From assembly GCA_030340625.1 (NCBI GenBank), contig JAOPHQ010004296.1, positions 62,001 through 126,000 on the forward strand: DNA of 64,000 nucleotides, written 5' to 3'. Origin of the DNA: Merluccius polli (lineage: Eukaryota; Chordata; Actinopteri; Gadiformes; Merlucciidae). The position numbers and the translations under genes were made by a program. This document shows positions 37,020-47,704 of the stretch, one piece after another; positions within the stretch are counted from its first letter, which is position 1, and each line of letters begins with the position of its first letter. Below the pieces are notes generated by a model. It was not told the DNA's origin and did no database searches. It saw nothing but the letters and a program-made list of their open reading frames with translations.

Positions 37020-37093
37020 TATACACCTAGGCCTATGTATTTCTTACCTGTTGTTAGAAGCACAAGTGCTATTCTGAGGAGATTAGGGTTCAT

Positions 37094-37571
37094 GGAACTC
37101 TGGCTTTTACATCTTCATGTCACCCAGTGTAGGCTATGATGCCCAATAAATCAAATGCCCTACCGGTGCAAGAGATTAACTCGGCTATAAGGGGTTTATT
37201 CTCCATGTTACCTGTTCAAAGATGAGCTATGTTTGAATATAACTAGTCGTTCACGTTTCCTCGGTCCAGACATAATATATGATTTTCTAATATGATTTGC
37301 GTAAATGATTGGCTTTCTGTTTGCGGTTGTTTGGTAGGCCTACGATCCAGTGAGATTTGACGCTCAAAATAGAAGTGGCGTAACGTCCACTAGGGGTCGC
37401 CGGAGGACAATAACGCGAGTGGGTGGCGTTTACCATTGCAACACTTAAATAATTCCCCTTGCCACAAATGGTCATTTCAGCTTTAGCCTTTGGAGACATT
37501 TTCCAAACCAGTCATTAGGAGCCCCAATCTAAAGTACTCCCTAAGGGAGTGACATCTATCTCGATTTGCTA
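37094..37571. promoter_or_regulatory. Head-to-head intergenic region, candidate bidirectional promoter (copy 1)
   Basis: Only 478 bases separate the start codons of the minus-strand gene (37093) and the plus-strand receptor (37572). The segment is duplicated at 47204-47704 with high similarity. No unambiguous TATA box is seen for either gene. Confidence 0.6.
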
Positions 37572-37725
37572 ATGGATTTATCACATTGTTGTTGGATGGT
37601 TGCTGTAGGCCTATGTTTGGCTTTTACAGGTAAGAATGGAAGTTTAACAGCATACTATGTATGTATGTATGTATGTATGTATGTATGTATGTATGTATGT
37701 ATGTATGTATGTATGTATGTATGTA

Positions 37726-37787
<62 letters not shown>

Positions 37788-40700
37788 CGTGCGTGCGTGT
37801 GTGTGTGTGTGTGTGTGTGTGTATTACCATATTACTTACAAAAACATAGTACTTCATTTTGAATTAGAAAATACAACGCATTAAGAAAGCACAATTCATA
37901 GTTACGACGACAACAGACTGTAACAGTGAATCTACAGATGTGTTGACAGTTTGGATACATATTTTTAAGGTTTTTATGCCCCCCCCCCCCCAGGCCTTGA
38001 CTTGTGTAACCTGTCCAAATTGGTATCTCTCATTTCCAGGTCCCAGCAACGTAGATGGTGTGCTGCTCAATGGCGCTGTGGTGGTCAATGGCGCTGTGGG
38101 ACGAAGTGTCCTGTTCAAACCAACACCACTACCCACAGAAACCAAACTCGGTTTAGTGTCATGGACAGTAAAGTTGGATAATGGCCTTGATAAGTTTATC
38201 ATAACATCACTCGCTGGTGCTGACACTATACACCCAGAGTATCTGCATAGGATCCATTTGAATAAGTCTACTGGATCTCTGGAGCTCTTAAAGTTGACTC
38301 TATCCGACAGTGGATTATACACTTGTGATATCACACCTGTGCCGGGCCATAAACAAACTGATGTCTACAACCTGCAGATGGATGGTGAGTAGAACAGTCG
38401 GATAAAGACAGTGCTGTCCTTATTGGATCGATTCCAATACACTGTATTTAGGTTTTTGATCGAAGGGATCCCGATCATATACATAGGCCTATACATAGGA
38501 CTATAGATGAGGAAGCTACAGCATAGAAACATCAGTGTTTCCCCTACTATGTATTCAGCAGTGGCGCAGCGCCACTGCAAAAATCTTCACATGATCGGTA
38601 TTTAGCACAACTACAACGTCATCTTGAAATTGCCAAGCGTTAAGACAACATTTTCAATATTTTTTGCCCCAATCAATTTCTACCAATAATGTAAATAAAA
38701 GCTTAAAATTAACAGAAAAGAAAAACATGAGTAATCCTGTCTAAAATTATAAAATCAAGATTTCTGTTTCTGACCAGTTGTGCTCCAATATTAAATCTGT
38801 TGATGGTATATCATATTTGTCTCAAAATGTCCATTTCTATCCACAAAACTTGCCAGAAGTCATGGTTTAAGGGGTTATTAAAAATAACCCCAGACCCCTG
38901 CGCGCCGCCGTGTGCGGCTTGCCTCCGTTACGTAACAGCACCACTGCTGGAAAAATTTCTAGGGGAAACACTGAACATGCTTTTAACGGTCGACCCAACC
39001 CTTTCTAAAGAATTTTTTTGTTGTTGTCATCTTTCCAAGAAAAACATAGAGTTACAAAAAACTTTGAAACAAAATGAGTTGGTCTCATTGAACACTTTTA
39101 AGGGGAAATTGGATGATATGGAGGCTGAAACATCTAGATGTTTTGCCTGAGGCTTTTATTATTTTAGCTTATCTTAAAATGTTTGCTGTTTTGGATGCTA
39201 AGTGTTTCTAATGTTTGTGTCCACCTTGTGTTCGTGTGTATGTATGTCTATGCTGCTGCCTGTCTTGGCCAGGACACTCTTGTAAAAGAGATTTTTAATC
39301 TCAATGAGTCTTTTCCTGGTTAAATAAATAAATAAAATAAAATAGACATCCTTACTTTATAATGGTCTAGCTCCTGGTAGTTTTTGAACACAAGATAATT
39401 CTGCAAACTGCCAGTAACGGCAAAAAATAAAAATAATTTTCGTATACCAGTGAATTGAGTGTTTCCCCCCCCACACACACATACACACTCCCACAGTGGC
39501 AGTCTCCAAAGTAGTGATCACCTCCGACAACACAGACCTGCTGGAGTTCAGCAGCTCTGCACATCTGTCCTGCAATGTATCCACCGGCACCTCCCTGTCT
39601 TACATCTGGGTGAACGTCAGCTCTGGGGCTCAGATCGGCGATGGAAACAACACCCTCACCATACTCAACGTGACTCGTTATGACCGGGGACCGTACAAGT
39701 GCTGTGTGAAGAACCCAGTCAGTACTGTGATGAGTGACCCGTTAACACTGCAACCCATCTGTAAGTTACTAACCCACCTGCCTTGTATACCTTTTACATT
39801 CTAACACAGGCATGTGAAACATTATCGGATGTAGGAAGCGGTGCAACGTAGTTGCCACGGGCCCTGGTGCAAGATTTATTTGTTATAAATCTTGCGCATG
39901 CGCCCATTCCCGACCGGGCAGGGCCTTCCTGATGGGCCCCTCCCAGCCATGGGCCCTGGTGCCAGCAGCATTATACACACCAGCTGCTCCCCCTATACTT
40001 ACACCAGTGGATGTAGGGCTTTGACATTTTAAATGAAGCTTTATTCATGGTGATACTGACACTGCGAAATGCAGTTTTAACTTGAAGTCTTTGATCTTCA
40101 CATTAGAACAACATGCATGCCTTATTCTAGCTCTAACACTCACCTGAGACCAGATGGCATGTGCAGGCTTCTCTAATACCACAATCAGCTATTTTTCCCT
40201 TTGCTGGTGTTTGCTCTTTGCTATACATTTATCGCACCACACTTGACCCAGAGCAGACACTTTTGACGATTTTCCCACCACAAAGAAGTCTCAAACATCA
40301 CGTGGTTCCTTCCGCCCATGTTAACTGGAAACACGGCTCCCAGCACCGGGACAGATTTCCATCTGCAAAACAGCCAGAGCAATAATAATAGTAATCATTA
40401 TTATTGTTAGAATTATGCTAAGTGTTATGATGATGATGATGGTGATGGTGATGATGAGGATGAGGATGAGGATGATGATCCTTATTATTATAGCAGAACT
40501 TGCAGGCTAGGAAAGTGAAAGTCCTTCCTGTTACTACCCTGTATTATCTCTTCTATGTCTGTTTGTTTGCTAACTATCACAACCGCTAAACCATGGCAGG
40601 ACCGCTCTGCTTTCTGGATCTGTGTCTCTGTATCATAATGTGTCTTTGTCTATTATATGGTTAACCAGCTCAAGTTTATTGATACTGAAGATGTATATTA

Positions 40701-41086
40701 TATTTAGTTAATGCATAGCCTATGATGGAATTTTTCCTCTAGTTTTTGAGGTTGTTGAACAAATGTTTTGAATCTGAATCTGTGCTAATATCCGGGTTTC
40801 AGATGGACCAGATCACATCCAAATTGAAGGTCCAGCAGAGATAGCGACCGGCCAGACCCTAAAGTTACTCTGCAGGGTTGAATCCACACCTCCTGCGAAT
40901 TTCACCTGGATGCATGGAGATAAGATAATCAGCCATGAAGCTGAGTTCTCTAAAACGGTCACGCTTTCTGACGTTGGAGAATTCACATGTCGAGCGGAGA
41001 ACAATGTCACTAAGTTGTTTGTATCTGCTGTGCATCACTTATCACTTATAACAGGTACATTATTACCATCAATCTTTTTCTAAAAT

Positions 41087-41136
<50 letters not shown>

Positions 41137-42381
41137 ACACACACGGACAGATACAAACACACACACACACACACAGACACACACATGTGGACAGATACAG
41201 ACACACACACTGCACACACACATATACACACCAACACGCATATAAACACAGAGACACGAATCTCTTCGCCTCTCTGAATGTTTCCATGTCCATCCACAAA
41301 ATAAACCCTTTATCTTTTGCATGTTTTCAGAAAGCACAATGTCGGCTGGTGCCATTGCTGGTATAGTAATTGCAGTGATAGTAGTCATAGTGGTAGTAGG
41401 TGCACTGATGTATCGTGTCTACGCAAGAAGGTAAGCAACAGTACAGAACGCCACATGTCAATCATGCAAACAACGACCTCATGGTCTTTCACTTGAGTAG
41501 TCAGTCACACAATAATCACCTCAATATACCCATATATAAAGAAAGACTTTTAGATCTGAGATCATTACTTTGATTTTAATGTCATGTTTGTAATACAGTA
41601 AGTAGTTATACAACACAAGTACACAAGTATACATTGCAACGATGAGATGTTGAGCTCATATGCATCGATTAAAGGTTTACTTCATACATTACCTAGACTT
41701 TTTACAAATACAAAATTGCCACACTAACAATAGTGTTAGTTAGTTAGTAATTAGGATTAGCATTAGTAGTATTTTGTAGTAGTATTTATAAAAGGAAATC
41801 AATTGTCCATTGATGAATGCGTGTATTGGAGTGTAAACGTTTCGTGTTTTTCTTTACAGACCTGTCAAAAAGGAGAACAATTCCAACATCTCAAAAAGAG
41901 ACCTCACTAACGGTAACTTTGTGTGTGTATGAAAGTGTATTTGCATGTGTGTGTGTGTGTGTGTTCTAATGTGTGTGCTTTGTGTGCATACTTGTATAGA
42001 AGTGTGAGTGCATAAACAGTATATTATATATACAATATATAATATAAGTAAGTACTATTCACACACACTGTTTGTGTTTTTTACCAGAAGGTTATGTCAA
42101 TGACTCGACCCTAAGCAATCAGGTAAATATCACACACACATAAGTCTCCTTTTGTTGGCCTTGTGTCAGTACAAGGACAGCAGGGTAGTCTACTTGTTGG
42201 TTCTACAACACTTCAGACACTTCTACATCTATTTAATATCCCCCTCTGTCTCTGCTTGCTCTCCAAGGGAATTAACTATTCCACTATCAAATTTAAGAAG
42301 AACGACGATGTGGGCATAAAAATGCAAAACCAAAACACTGTATCCACAATCTACGCTAAGATCATGGAGCCTGCTACTTAG
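37572..42381 (+). CDS. CEACAM-like inhibitory Ig receptor, copy 1 (complete, 406 aa)
   Basis: There are eight plus-strand exons: signal peptide 37572-37629; V 38040-38384; C2 39497-39760; C2 40803-41054; membrane 41331-41430; tail 41860-41912, 42088-42122 and 42268-42381. All junctions are GT/AG and keep frame. The V domain (115 codons) has a single cysteine (LYTCDI); the strand-B position is LFKP. Both C2 domains have a cysteine pair (LSC/YKC and LLC/FTC). The membrane helix (AGAIAGIVIAVIVVIVVVGAL) is followed by YRVYARR. The tail holds GYVND (a YxN-type Grb2 SH2 site), INYSTI (fits the ITIM) and TIYAKI (fits the ITSM, TxYxxI). This predicts phosphatase-recruiting inhibitory signalling in leukocytes, by analogy with CEACAM1. 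AATAAA follows at 42778-42783. Confidence 0.92.
37655..37821. repeat. (TATG)n-(GT)n microsatellite
   Basis: Tetranucleotide then dinucleotide repeats in intron 1 of the receptor. The repetitive ORFs here are artefacts. Confidence 0.97.
38533..38973. mobile_element. DNA element with CAGTGTTTCCCCTA ends, only in copy 1
   Basis: CAGTGTTTCCCCTA at the left is matched by TAGGGGAAACACTG at the right. The flanks share AACAT (AGAAACAT left, AACATGCT right). The other duplicate has the empty site AGAAACATGCTTTTAACGG near 48760. The ends are hAT-like; the target duplication is short or eroded. Confidence 0.82.
39050..39345 (+). mobile_element. 5'-truncated LINE insertion, only in copy 1
   Basis: Ends with TTGTAAAAGAGATTTTTAATC, TTTTCCTGGTTAAATAAA and a TAAA-type tail, a common teleost non-LTR 3' end. 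It is flanked by ATAG (39046-39049 and 39342-39345). Copy 2 reads GCATAGACATCC with no insert (about 48838). Confidence 0.8.
39836..40009. mobile_element. 174-bp hAT-type MITE, copy 1 of duplication
   Basis: Flanked by GATGTAGG on both sides (39828-39835 and 40010-40017). The ends AAGCGGTGCAAC and TTACACCAGTG are imperfect inverted repeats. The same insertion is present in the second duplicate (49347-49520), so it predates the duplication. Confidence 0.85.
41090..41240. repeat. (AC)n microsatellite
   Basis: An AC-rich tract in the intron before the membrane exon of the receptor. Confidence 0.95.
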
Positions 42382-42455
42382 CATCCGCTAACATGTTTTA
42401 GCTTGACAAGAAGCACCGAGCGAGTTTGGCCAGTAATGATCATGTCATGACCTGA

Positions 42456-42553
42456 TAATAATAACAATAATAATAATAATGATAATGATAATAATGATGA
42501 TAATAATAATAATAATAACAATAATAATAATAATGATAATGATAATAATGATG

Positions 42554-42618
<65 letters not shown>
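42456..42618. repeat. (AAT)n microsatellite in the 3' region of receptor copy 1
   Basis: AAT/GAT triplets downstream of the stop codon and upstream of the polyadenylation signal, so probably in the 3' UTR. The copy-2 equivalent (54156-54224) is much shorter. Confidence 0.95.
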
Positions 42619-42619
<1 letters not shown>

Positions 42620-43003
42620 TTTCACAATCCCAACTCCTATCTTGTTCTTGTCTTATTCTATTCTACAATTTTGTCCATTTATCATTAGTGGGTCTGTTTT
42701 TATTTCACTCAACATAATCAAACATGCTTCCACAAAGTCCTGTGTCACCTCATCAGATGGACATTATCATGCATTGTAATAAATCATAATTAAGATTATT
42801 TTTGGAAATGTAAATAAATGAGAAACAGGAAGTTGAGATCTGACATTGGTCTGAATGTATGTAAATAATATCCATATGTGTGTAACAGTTAAACAGCCAA
42901 TGAAGCCAGCCTCCAACCGTGGAAAAATTACAATTATGGTATGGTTGTATATAGTCATTTAATTCCATCACTCCTTAAAACTTTCACTCCACGTGTATCA
43001 GTT

Positions 43004-43397
43004 TGTCGTACTGGGTAACTCGTGGTCGATCAGTCCATGAAGAAACACACCAATTGGTTTTGGGTTTCCACATTTATTTTCCATAAAACCTCCAGGCTTA
43101 GGCACAAGCCCTCTCCAAGCTCTCCCAAACAAAAGAAATATTCCCCTTTAATCGGCAAGACGGTGAGACGGTGAGTATAAGTGACAGACGTGCGTAAAGT
43201 GGTGATTGTTGGACCGGGATACTGCAATGGCTGAAATGAAATAATCAGATGCGTTTGTCGCTAATGTTACCCTGCCCTGTTATTTGTGCCGGCTACAAAA
43301 TAAACAGTGAGTGAAACAAAGTGACGAGTGATTATTTACGTGACAGTGATGTTTTCATGAAGTGACTGGTGACTGGGTTATGGTGACGGGTGATAGC

Positions 43398-43451
<54 letters not shown>

Positions 43452-43570
43452 ACCCGACTATTTACATTCGGCATTCACGCCGTAGTGCGCCAATGCTTAT
43501 TGCGCCTTAGATATCCCCACAAGTGACGCCATTACAAGGCGAGTGACGATCACAATACGACATCGTCACA
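43004..43570 (+). mobile_element. Solo LTR with 5-bp target duplication, only in copy 1
   Basis: Begins TGTCGTACTGGG and ends ATCGTCACA (TG...CA), flanked by CAGTT on both sides (42999-43003 and 43571-43575). It contains AATAAA near 43300 and a long TA run (43400-43449). Copy 2 has the intact empty site (GTATCAGTTACCTTACC, about 54608). Confidence 0.9.
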
Positions 43571-43575
43571 CAGTT

Positions 43576-44910
43576 ACCTTACCTTTTGTTTTAACTTGTA
43601 CTACATAGAACATTATTATATCATTATATCATTATTATGAACGTTATAATTGATTACATGTTAGGGCCATATAATCAAATGTATGTGCATGTATAGATTT
43701 AATTTTATCCTACAATTGAATTCAAGTATGTCGGACGTGAATAAGCAGCAAGCTTTAAGCTATTTATTTTGAAGAATATTTTATCTAAATGTAGCCACTT
43801 TTGAAATAAACTTTTAAACAGCGTGCTGACAAATATGTTGTGATTGTGTTTGTGATTCCACGATCCATTGTTAGCCTTTTGGATATGCAATTTGCTTTTT
43901 ACACATCAACAAGGAAATCCTAAAGTAAAAACTATGTGCAGAGTATTTAGCATATTGAAACATGTCCTGCTAAAAATCTACCCCCCTTTAGTTATCTAGT
44001 AAGCCCACATATTATTTGTGTGCCCCCCCCTTAGTAACTTATTTTTAAAGGTCAAACCATTTTCTCCAAAACTTGCACTTGTGAGCTCTTCTTACGATTC
44101 CTAAACTACACCTAGAAGGCCCTCATCCTAACTTTGTTGTGATATAATCTGTTATCTAACTCAGGTCAAACGTACTTTTTCTCTGCATTTGTTTGTTCTC
44201 TCCAATTGTGACTTAGCAGTAGCACACCACCATGTGATACATATGATGTGTTCGTGTCTAGCTCAACGCCGGGTAGGGAATGGCGTTAACACTGCAAGGG
44301 TTCAGTTCCCATGGGCGTGTCCCATGCCAGGAATTCATTCAGGACTTTTCTTAACATTAGTTTATGATATAGAGGTCTCTCTAGAGGCCAGTCTCTTGAA
44401 TGTAAAAAGATTACCATATTGGGGTAAGCTACAAATCATGTTAAATATTAGTATATGGTGTTTGCATATATATATATAATTTGATTTTATTTTAAATGTG
44501 TTTCTAACGTGTAATGTCTTTAAGAGAAAACTCTAACTATATTGTTAATGTGCTTTATTCAGTTATAACAAAACTAAAACGTTTTGTTGAAGAGATTGAA
44601 GAGGAACAAGCGTAAATACTTTTGGTGTGTTTTTGTAGCGTTCAGCCAACACTCCTGATGAACTATGTTGCAAATGCTATCCGCAGCATCTTTGATCTGT
44701 GCGCCAAAGTATATTATTCTTATCTTATCCAGTATTAGTTCCAGCTGATAAATTGATACACTGATGATAAAAAACTAAATAACATGAGACGTGGCAGGTT
44801 GAAGCTGAGGCCTGACCATGTTTTAGGTAAAAGTTTGGTAAAAGATGGCGTCATCATTTGAGCAAGTGACTGGTGAGGTGGGAAAATCCAAGTTAGCATA
44901 ACATTCATGC
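43576..44910. other. Duplicated non-coding stretch
   Basis: Shared with copy 2 (about 54617-55946). It includes a possible SINE-like B-box fragment (GCAAGGGTTCAGTTCCCATG at about 44296). No gene is recognised. Confidence 0.5.
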
Positions 44911-45220
44911 TGTGGAGGGTGTGTGTGGAGTGTGTGTGTTGGTAGCTGGTTTACAGCCTTACCTGGCCTGAGTCACACTGATTGGACTCTGGCTGGGTGG
45001 GGCTGCACACCTGTGGTGCAGAGCAATCATGGCACCCAGGATAAACCAGCTATCACCACACACACTCAGGAGGAGCCACAGCCATGGCAGTTGTACCATC
45101 AGCTCGGCGAATACCATCTGCCTTAAACTCCAATAAACATCTCGAACTACCATCTACCCGTGTCCTGTGTCGGAGGGCCCCAAAGAAAGCCACTTATGTG
45201 GCAGGAGCTTCCCTGCCACA
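44911..45220 (+). mobile_element. Short solo LTR (about 310 bp), only in copy 1
   Basis: Begins TGTGGAGGGTG and ends CCCTGCCACA (TG...CA), flanked by CATGC on both sides (44906-44910 and 45221-45225). AATAAA occurs near 45131. Copy 2 reads straight through (TTCATGCCAAATGTTTTAC, about 55949). Confidence 0.88.
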
Positions 45221-45863
45221 CATGCCAAATGTTTTACAATGCCTTTACTCACTCCAGGGAGTGGTCAAGGGATCAGATGTGCACCGGAAGGCAATGCTAC
45301 GTTTGCTGTCGTGGGTGTGTGGGGAGGTCATAAAGTAATACCTCAAGTCATCTCCTGACTCTTATCACCTGCCAGTCCCATATGTTAATCTAGCCTTGGG
45401 TTCCTGGGGAGGGGGCTAAACTGGGATAAAAGACACGAAAATGATCTGGGCCCACTCTGGTAGAGAGGGGACTCGTGTATGCACACAGTAAATACTTTTG
45501 ATACTTCAACATTTAAAAGACATTTAACATTTAAAAGTCTCATCTGTCCTCGACGCAAAATCTCATGAAGAAACTGTCACATGGCGGGTGAAGATTAGGA
45601 AAGATCCTGCGATGGTGTCAAACCAAAATGCTTCTCTTTTTGGTGGTCTGTTATTGAAAAAAACAGAAGCATTGATAAACTATATGACTATGAAAATGTA
45701 ATGGTCTTCCAGCAAATCTCTTTACAAACTGCTGTTTCTCTTTATATCATATTGTTCTATATAGATTTAGAAGTATCTAAAAAGGGTGTTTTTATTGTGA
45801 ATGTATATTTAAAAAATCCTAGAATAAAAGGAATAAAGGCAATACAATAACAAATACAAATAT

Positions 45864-45985
45864 TTAAAACTCACAACAACTCTGGCAGGACACTGTAGTC
45901 AGTGTAGTCACTGTTGTCACAGGCGATGGGGGACAGGTGATCGTCGGTGGTGGGATTTTGGCTGCGAATGAGAAAAAGTTTAAAA
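45864..45985 (-). pseudogene. C2 exon fragment cut by the duplication breakpoint (copy 2)
   Basis: On the minus strand the acceptor CTCATTCGCAG is intact and is followed by KIPPPTITCPPSPVT. Homology to the copy-1 exon then stops at about 45915 and the reading runs into copy-1 end sequence. The exon therefore lost its downstream half when the tandem duplication formed. Confidence 0.85.
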
Positions 45986-46854
45986 GACAGCACGTATTGA
46001 CTGGTAGGCAACTGCAGTCTGTATATATTACATAATCAATTAGTGTTGTATAAATGTATGGAAAGAAATAAAGAAGGGAGGAAGAGTGCGCGTGTGTTTG
46101 CGTGTGAGTGTGCGTGTGTGCGTGTGTGTGTGTACCTGTTAAATAGACAGGTTTCGGGTCTACTGTATATATAACATATGGGCCTATTATATGAAAAAGT
46201 GTTGGGAGTTGTGTCTGGTATGTCAATATGAACTTGGTATTATTCTTTATTGGATTTCTGTGTTGGTAACTGTCCACTTCACTGTGAACCAATTCTTCAT
46301 GTTTAGACTACATGAGGGCAGAGCGACCATCTTATCTGTTATCCTTCAGACGCCTGTAAGGTTTCTCCAGCCCAGGTGTAATGTCTCTTCCCCCAAACAG
46401 TAAATGTGAACTACTGTATAAACGTGTACCTCTTGTGTAGGCCTTGTACCTGCTTCACCTTACTCAGCGACATTATTCTGCTCCTGCAAATACTCAGACA
46501 CTGTCGTCTTGGGGTTGCTGAGCATGCGATTCTGCCTGTGAGTGGTATGCGGCCTTGACGGGCCGCATACCACCTGTATTTGATACTGTACAAATATGTG
46601 CCAACGACCTGAATAAATGAAAAGCATTGTGATTTCAAACGGTACCCACTACCCACTGTCTCGGCCCACAGTACCCACTGTCTCGGCCCACAGTACCCAC
46701 TGTCTCGGCTCACTTTGTGTACCGGACATCCGTGAGCTTCCAGGGTGTTGGAGGAAAGACGGATGACTCCATCCCAATAGAGTCTAGACACACAGAGGTA
46801 ACCATGACAAAAACAACAACAACAACAAGTACAACAAGGCAGGCTACTACTCAC

Positions 46855-47023
46855 CATGCACCTCCAGCATGGTTTTCCCCGTCATCGCATGTCCTGTAGC
46901 CGGTACGATGAACACAGCGTCCCCGGAGTCCTGGTCGGTCAGGTCGCCGAGCTCCAGGGCGCCAGTATCCGCACAAGGTCACCCTGTCCGCATACTCGCG
47001 CTCGACTGCGGTGAAGTTGCTCC

Positions 47024-47092
<69 letters not shown>

Positions 47093-47203
47093 TATATAGA
47101 TATCTAGATATATAGATATAGATAGATATCTAGATATATATAGATATATATTATTACCTGTTGTTAGAAGCACAAGTGCTATTCTGAGGAGATTAGGGTT
47201 CAT
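46855..47203 (-). pseudogene. Decayed CEACAM-like gene, copy 2 (SP and half a V exon)
   Basis: The signal-peptide exon (47203-47158) is identical in protein to copy 1, but its donor reads GTAATA instead of GTAAGA. The V exon survives only from about 47025 to 46855; its upstream half is gone, and a (TA)n run (about 47026-47090) takes its place directly against the coding remnant. The remaining part is essentially identical to copy 1, including the one-base frameshift. Not functional as a receptor. Confidence 0.85.
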
Positions 47204-47704
47204 GGTTTAAAGGCTGAGTGTTCCTCGTGTAGGCAATTCAACTCTGGCTTTTACATCTTCATGTCAGTGTAGGCTATGATGCCCAATAAATCAAATGCCC
47301 TACCGGTGCAAGAGATTAACTCGGCTATAAGGGGTTTATTCTCTATGTTACCTGTTCAAAGATGAGCTATTTTGAATATAACTAGTCGTTCACGTTTCCT
47401 CGGTCCAGACATAATAGTAATAATATGATTTGCGTAAATGATTGGCTTTCTGTTTGCGGTTGTTTGGTAGGCCTACGATCCAGTGAGATTTGACGCTCAA
47501 AATAGAAGTGGCGTAACGTCCACTAGGGGTCGCCGGAGGACAATAACGCGAGTGGGTGGCGTTTACCATTGCAACACTTAAATAATTCCCCTTGCCACAA
47601 ATGGTCATTTCAGCTTTAGCCTTTGGAGACATTTTCCAAACCAGTCATTAGGAGCCCCAATCTAAAGTACTCACTAAGGGAGTGACATTTATCTCGATTT
47701 GCAA
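47204..47704. promoter_or_regulatory. Head-to-head intergenic region, copy 2
   Basis: Counterpart of 37094-37571, conserved apart from small indels near the minus-strand start, though the gene on that side is broken. Confidence 0.55.

Larger units (their letters stand above)
32591..37093 (-). pseudogene. Decayed CEACAM-like gene, copy 1 (SP, V, truncated C2, C2)
   Basis: On the minus strand: an intact signal-peptide exon (37093-37048, MNPNLLRIALVLLTTG); a V exon (about 36290-35995) with W and a cysteine-free core but a one-base frameshift near 36105-36115, after which the second half (GALELGDL, DQDSGDAVF) continues in another frame to a good donor; a C2 exon fragment (about 33103-32945) with IPPPTITCPPSPVT and KLLCDD that breaks off before its second cysteine and whose acceptor is deleted; and a full-length C2 exon (about 32800-32591, ALSC and YTC). 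(TA)n and (ATT)n repeats and several transposons have expanded the introns. No membrane exon is seen. The frameshift is shared with copy 2, so it is old. Most likely a pseudogene. Confidence 0.75.
33060..45901. repeat. Tandem segmental duplication, copy 1
   Basis: Starts at TGTCACAGGCGATGGGGGAC inside the truncated C2 exon of the minus-strand pseudogene and ends at GGCAGGACACTGTAGTCA. It carries the pseudogene 5' half, the head-to-head receptor, and downstream sequence. It aligns with 45915-56369, and most length difference is explained by identified insertions. Confidence 0.92.

Noticed and set aside
44189..44479. A 96-aa ORF shared by both duplicates (also at 55230-55532).
   Set aside because: The frame differs in length and end between copies, shows no domain, and overlaps a SINE-like fragment.
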